A stretch of 22,360 nt of DNA, taken from the NCBI GenBank assembly GCA_036897625.1, contig JAYMTA010001014.1, forward strand, positions 1 to 22,360. Direction: 5' to 3'. Each line of letters starts with the position of its first letter. Positions within the stretch are counted from its first letter, which is position 1. A program made the position numbers and the translations under genes. The notes below the pieces were generated by a model, which was not told where the DNA came from, made no database searches, and saw only the letters and a program-made list of their open reading frames with translations. The DNA is from Pelargonium cotyledonis. Taxonomy: Eukaryota; Streptophyta; Magnoliopsida; Geraniales; Geraniaceae. Of the stretch, positions 18,407-22,360 are shown one piece after another.

Positions 18407-20827
18407 TTAAACTGATCTTGGCTTCATAACGATGGTAGAGTGCTTCAAAATGTGCAAGCTGAATTGTCCTCCCTTCTCTGTTGTGTCAATCTTGGTTTGG
18501 CCTGGTGGTGCGAACATCTCAAAGTTTTGAACCAAGCGTCCAATTGTAATTCCTAGAATTGGCAATGCCAGGATGATTCCAGGGCAACTCCTCCTACCGG
18601 CACCAAATGGAAGGTACTTGAAGTCATTTCCGTTTGCTTCAACTTTAGACTCCTCTTCCAAGAACCTCTCTGGTCGAAACTCTTGTGGGTCCTTCCAGTG
18701 GGCCGGGTTATTTGCTAGCCACCACGCATTTACCAAGATTTTGCTCTCCGCCGGAATGTCGTAGCCGCCGAGCTTCGCCTCCTGAAGGTTCATGTGTGGG
18801 ACTAGGAGAGGAATAGCCATCCGGAGCCGGAGGGTTTCTTTGACCACTGCTTGAAGGTATGGGAGCTTGTAGGTGTCCGGTTCAGTGACTTGAACCCCCG
18901 GTCCGAGCTTTGTGTCCAATTCTTCTCTCAATTTTCTCTGAATTTCAGGGTGGTTCACTAGCTCCGCAATTCCCCACTCAATTGACCATAGTGTTGTCTC
19001 AATTGCTGTTTCAATATTAGACGCAAAATTAGCATATTTTTGTATTGAGTTTTGTTTTTATTAGGCAACACAATTCAGATGCAAATACAAATTTCACATT
19101 TTATAAATAACCAAAACCAATTAAATGCTAAAAAAAAATAACCAAAACCAATTAATATGTTTTAATAATTAATTCCTGAAATTTTTAACAATATTTTTTT
19201 TGTCTAAACCATGAGGTTCTTAAGCAGGCTTGCACACTTGCGGTTGGCACCTTTAACCCGTTTTAGCACACTCAGACTAATCCTCATTCGAGCCGGATAG
19301 GACCACAAGGGCGGCAAAGCTATCCCTACTAAGTTTTAACGCAGCTGCATTCCCTAGAACGTAAACTCGAAACCTCAGATTAAGCTGGAACAACTCATTA
19401 CCAGTTGACCCACACGCTTGTGGCAGAGATAACAATATGTCACTACTAGTAAATTTTGTTCTTTTTTTTTTTTTTTTTTTTTTGCAGCCTATCAGTATCA
19501 GTGTCTCTGTATCTGGTAGTTGCAAAATCTAAGGTTGCTTAGCAAGCCACGAGGCCAATCTTTAATGTTTGTTGTTTGGTTTCAACTACCACATTAAGTA
19601 CACAGTTTTTCAGAAATATTTAATAGCTTCTACCTATTTAGCACTTCAATGTAATGAAAGTTTGCATTACCTGCAACATTGATGTTCTCAACGATGTACA
19701 GTACATTGTCTTCGTTGATCTCTCCTTTTTGCTGCGCATCCAGAATATGGTCAATCGCACACTTCAAGCCTTCGCTGCCTGTAGGCTTGGTGCTAGACAT
19801 TTTCCTAATAAATTTAATAAAATCGAATTAGATTAACTTTTAAGCTAAGTCGGTTAAAATTAACCAAACTCGAAACGATAAGAAGACATTACAATACTCA
19901 AACACGGGTTAATTAAAATCAATAAAACCACGCGTGTATTTTTTATCCAATCTATTTAAGGTTATACTCAACTCGACCTGTAATATTTTAAAACATTATT
20001 TTTGCGACAGAAATAAAAATAATTAATTCAGAATTTACTTACTTCCTCTCATCCACGAAATAGTCCTTGAAAAGCTGCAACCTATTCTCTTTGACCTGTT
20101 TACAGAGTTTCAAATAGCCTCTCAAAAACGGCCTCAAAACGGGAATGAAATCGCCATAGTTGTACTCGAAGCTCTGCGCCAATCTGCTCCTCTCTCCGTT
20201 CAAAGCCTTGAGCTTCAAGAACAATGGATCGTCCATGCTCTCGAACCTTCGATCGAACATGATCCTGTACATGTTGTTGTACATCAGCAGCTGCAACCGC
20301 CTCCTCAGCACGATCCCGTTCGTGGAAGCTGCCGGATCCTTCTTCACGTCCTCCACCACGCTCGCCGCCTCCGCCTCGAACCCGTGGCGGTACTGCTGGA
20401 CCACCTTGTTGGTGAAGAACGGCACGGTCATGATCCGCCGCATCTTCCGCCAGTGCTCGCCGTAGACGGTGAACACCATGTCCTGGCCTTTCCCGGTGAA
20501 GATGTCGAAGACGACGTTGCGAGTCCTGGATCCGAATTCCACGCCTTGCGTGTGGAGCACCTCCTTGGCGTGCTCAGGGGACGAGACCACTACGAGGTTG
20601 CGTTGGCCCATCCGGAGGAGGAGGATGTCGCCGAAGCGCTTGGCGAGGTCGGTGAGGTTGCGGTGGGTGGGGGCATCGCAGACTTGGAGCCAATTGCCGA
20701 AAACGGGGACCGGGATGGGTCCCGGAGGGAGCTTGAAGAGCTTGCCGCGGAGCTTGGAGATGGAAATGGCGACGACGGCGGCGACGAAGAGAGCCAATAG
20801 AGACTTCTCCAGGAGGAGGAGATCCAT
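18407..20827 (-). CDS. C4H: trans-Cinnamate 4-hydroxylase (CYP73A), canonical three-exon gene
   Basis: Exons 20827-20043 (785 nt), 19804-19671 (134 nt) and 19005-18407 (599 nt) join to 505 residues, the usual length and exon plan of CYP73A genes. The N-terminal anchor is about residues 3-24, followed by hinge PPGPIPVP (34-41). The I-helix reads AAIETT with Thr310. ETLR is at 363-366, then [25 protein letters not shown], and the heme loop [11 protein letters not shown] with the Cys447 ligand. The enzyme hydroxylates trans-cinnamate to p-coumarate, feeding lignin, flavonoids and other phenylpropanoids. It acts at the ER membrane with cytochrome P450 reductase. No defect was seen, so this is probably the working gene. 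It faces the divergent copy tail to tail. Intron 2 (19006-19670) contains a SINE; intron 1 is 238 nt. Confidence 0.97.
19195..19429 (-). mobile_element. SINE in C4H intron 2 with a 9-bp duplication
   Basis: TAACAATAT occurs at 19186-19194 and 19430-19438, bounding a 235-bp insertion. On the minus strand it has an A-box-like TGGGTCAACTGGTAATGAG (19394-19412) and a B-box-like GAGGTTTCGAGTTTACG (19361-19377), and ends in an A run (T run at 19195-19201 on the plus strand). It belongs to the same family as the fragment at 13430-13545. It inserted in the same orientation as the host gene. Confidence 0.8.
19463..19484. repeat. Poly-T tract in C4H intron 2
   Basis: A run of over 20 T residues on the plus strand (A on the gene's sense strand). 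It lies about 25 bp beyond the SINE duplication, and could be the tail of another degraded retroelement or simply a microsatellite. Confidence 0.6.
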
Positions 20828-20900
20828 ATTGGAGTGAGTGAATTAGGTGAGTATGGTGAAGTGTCGCGGAGAGAGCAATATAGAAGGAGAGGGAGGATGA

Positions 20901-20991
20901 GGTAGGTGGTTTGTGTTTGGTGTAATGGTGTTGGCTCTGCCTCAGGTGGTGGGTGGCACGATGGGTGTATGTGTCATTTGGGCTTTTTATA
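20901..20991 (-). promoter_or_regulatory. TATA box and AC elements of canonical C4H
   Basis: On the minus strand the TATA box is TATAAAAA (20991-20984), in CTTATAAAAAGCC. Downstream, in the presumed leader, are ACCAAAC (20921-20915) and the AC-I element ACCTACC (20907-20901). A CCACCCACCACC run (about 20957-20945) is near the likely transcription start. AC/SMRE elements bind the MYB46, MYB58 and MYB63 class that turns on lignin genes. Regulation is inferred from motifs only. Confidence 0.65.
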
Positions 20992-21129
20992 AGCCGAGCT
21001 TGGGAGGAAAAAGAAGTTTTTATTTTATTTTTTAATATTTGTATTTCAGATGTGAATAATTAGTACCTAAGAGATGGTAGACATGTTTTTTTTTATTACT
21101 TTTTTCTTAAAGGATTTTATTATTATTAT

Positions 21130-21360
21130 TTTTTTTTTTTTTGACCAAAAACGAAATAACTTTCATTTCAAGAAAGACAAATCAGACAGGGTACATGAAA
21201 AAAAAAAAACAAAGCCTATCTAATAAAACAGTAAACAACTACTAGAACAACTAAAGCCGACCTAAAAAATGAAAAAGTATGAAACCCCTAGCCAAACATC
21301 TCCAAGACAATGCAGAAAAAATCTTTGAAGCTAAGAGGGGACCTCGAAAAAGTGTTTTAC
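21130..21360 (-). mobile_element. LINE-like 3' end, 5'-truncated
   Basis: A T run at about 21131-21142 begins the element on the plus strand. Read on the minus strand, it is a 3' tail ending in TTTCGTTTTTGGTC followed by poly-A, with CTTGAAATGAAAG just before. This wording is typical of plant L1-type LINE 3' ends. No reverse transcriptase frame remains, so it is a truncated copy. The upstream limit is uncertain. Confidence 0.45.
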
Positions 21361-22360
21361 ATTTCTATTTTCAGATAAATTAAAAAAGAAAGGTTGGTCT
21401 TTTATTTTATTTTTTATGAAAAAAATTTAACTAAATTAGTTAATAATATAATTTTACTTTAATTTGTTCAATATGAACTGGTAAAACTCAAATGAAATTA
21501 ACTTATCTATTACAATCTCAATCACGCAAAGAAAAATGATTATGTAAATATTTACATCAATTTGTGTTTATTCAAAAATATTATATTCTTTATAATAGTA
21601 ATCTTTAAGTGAAAAATTAAGAGAGAACTAAAATCGAGTATGTACTAATTTTATCAATTTACTAAATACCGTATCATCATTGAAAATATACTTTCTTTAT
21701 TGAAGAACTAAATCTACAATGATGAAACCATATACATTTTTATTTTTTCTAAAAGAACAAATCAAAAAAATTTCTTCTATGCTTGGATCATTAAATCTAC
21801 ACCCTATTAAAATTGTACGTCCAACGGTAGTCTTTTGATGGAAAGTGTTGGCCTGTTGGGTGAGGATGTGGTGTTGGTGGGACTGATTTAACGGCGTTAG
21901 ATAACGGCCCTTGGTCGTAGTTGAATCATATGATAGCGGGCGGTAGTAGGTAAGGTGAGCGGGTTGGTGAGAATCGTGAATGATCCAAAAATGTCAACTT
22001 CGGTTTCTCTATCAATCATCTTCATGCATGTGCGGTCCCATGGCCCACACACCAACTCTCACTGTTAGATTCTCGACACGTAATCATGTTTTGTATTGAC
22101 TTTGATTTAGACGATTTTTACCGTGGGGGTTGCTGCAGTGGATTAGTTATTGAGCAGCGGCGAATATTATTTATGGGTTATATTTGGACCAACCATGAAT
22201 AAAAAATGTATCAACCAACCATAAATAAAATACCAAATTGGTCCATATAATATAAAATTATAATATAGTTTAGAGTGATTGAAATTTTTACCTACCACAT
22301 CCATGAACCCTTCTTCGTTCACTTTGTTGATTAATTGAGTGGGATATTCATATTTTAAAC
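21361..22360. other. Distal region upstream of C4H with AC-II elements
   Basis: No coding region is supported. AC-II elements (ACCAACC) occur on the minus strand at 21968-21962 and on the plus strand at 22188-22194 and 22214-22220. The two plus-strand elements are part of a direct repeat, ACCAACCATGAATAAAA and ACCAACCATAAATAAAA, 26 bp apart. The GC-richer block at 21830-22160 is the likeliest place for regulatory DNA. Confidence 0.4.

Noticed and set aside
20384-20837. Plus-strand ORFs opposite canonical C4H exon 1
   Set aside because: They are antisense shadows of the P450 exon; the minus-strand frame carries all the conserved motifs.
1-22360. CRISPR arrays, bacterial operons or toxin systems
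   Set aside because: Nothing of the kind is present; the sequence is clearly plant nuclear DNA.

Overview
The window is nuclear DNA from a flowering plant, almost certainly a eudicot. The evidence is spliced genes with GT-AG introns in AT-rich intergenic DNA, a plant-type U5 snRNA gene, plant-only protein families (DUF641/GIL1-like, OVATE-like, CYP73A) and tRNA-derived SINEs. Nothing seen fixes the species.

Left part (1-5,500): about 1.5 kb of AT-rich DNA leads to a plus-strand DUF641/GIL1-IRKI-like gene (2216-3538). Its long leader holds three tandem copies of a ~150-bp unit and short upstream ORFs. A short minus-strand OVATE-like gene (3913-4170) converges on it.

Middle (5,500-12,000): a five-exon ribosomal protein eS26 gene lies on the minus strand (5657-7610), with a SINE in its last intron. 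A SINE with a 16-bp target-site duplication follows (8507-8688). Next is a plus-strand U5 snRNA gene (9310-9430) with the plant USE, TATA box, Sm site, 3' stem-loop and 3' box. A four-exon minus-strand gene (9671-11656) encodes a 372-residue protein with an eight-cysteine, FYVE-like zinc-binding module.

Right part (12,000-22,360): a gene-poor stretch holds one orphan 61-codon reading frame and a SINE fragment. Then come two tail-to-tail CYP73A genes (trans-cinnamate 4-hydroxylase, the second step of the phenylpropanoid pathway). The minus-strand copy (18407-20827) is canonical: three exons and 505 aa. The plus-strand copy (14264-16746) is predicted at 504 aa and keeps the P450 hallmarks. It has an extra intron within what is normally exon 1 and several substitutions at conserved positions, including next to the ExxR motif. 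Both have the same TATA core and MYB-type AC elements in the leader, as expected for lignin-pathway genes. Distal sequence upstream of the canonical copy holds a LINE-like 3' end and further AC-II elements.

No CRISPR array, bacterial operon or wholly new multi-gene system was seen. The points most worth following are the divergent C4H copy with its recent-looking intron, the leader triplication, the FYVE-like protein, the orphan frame and the U5 gene.
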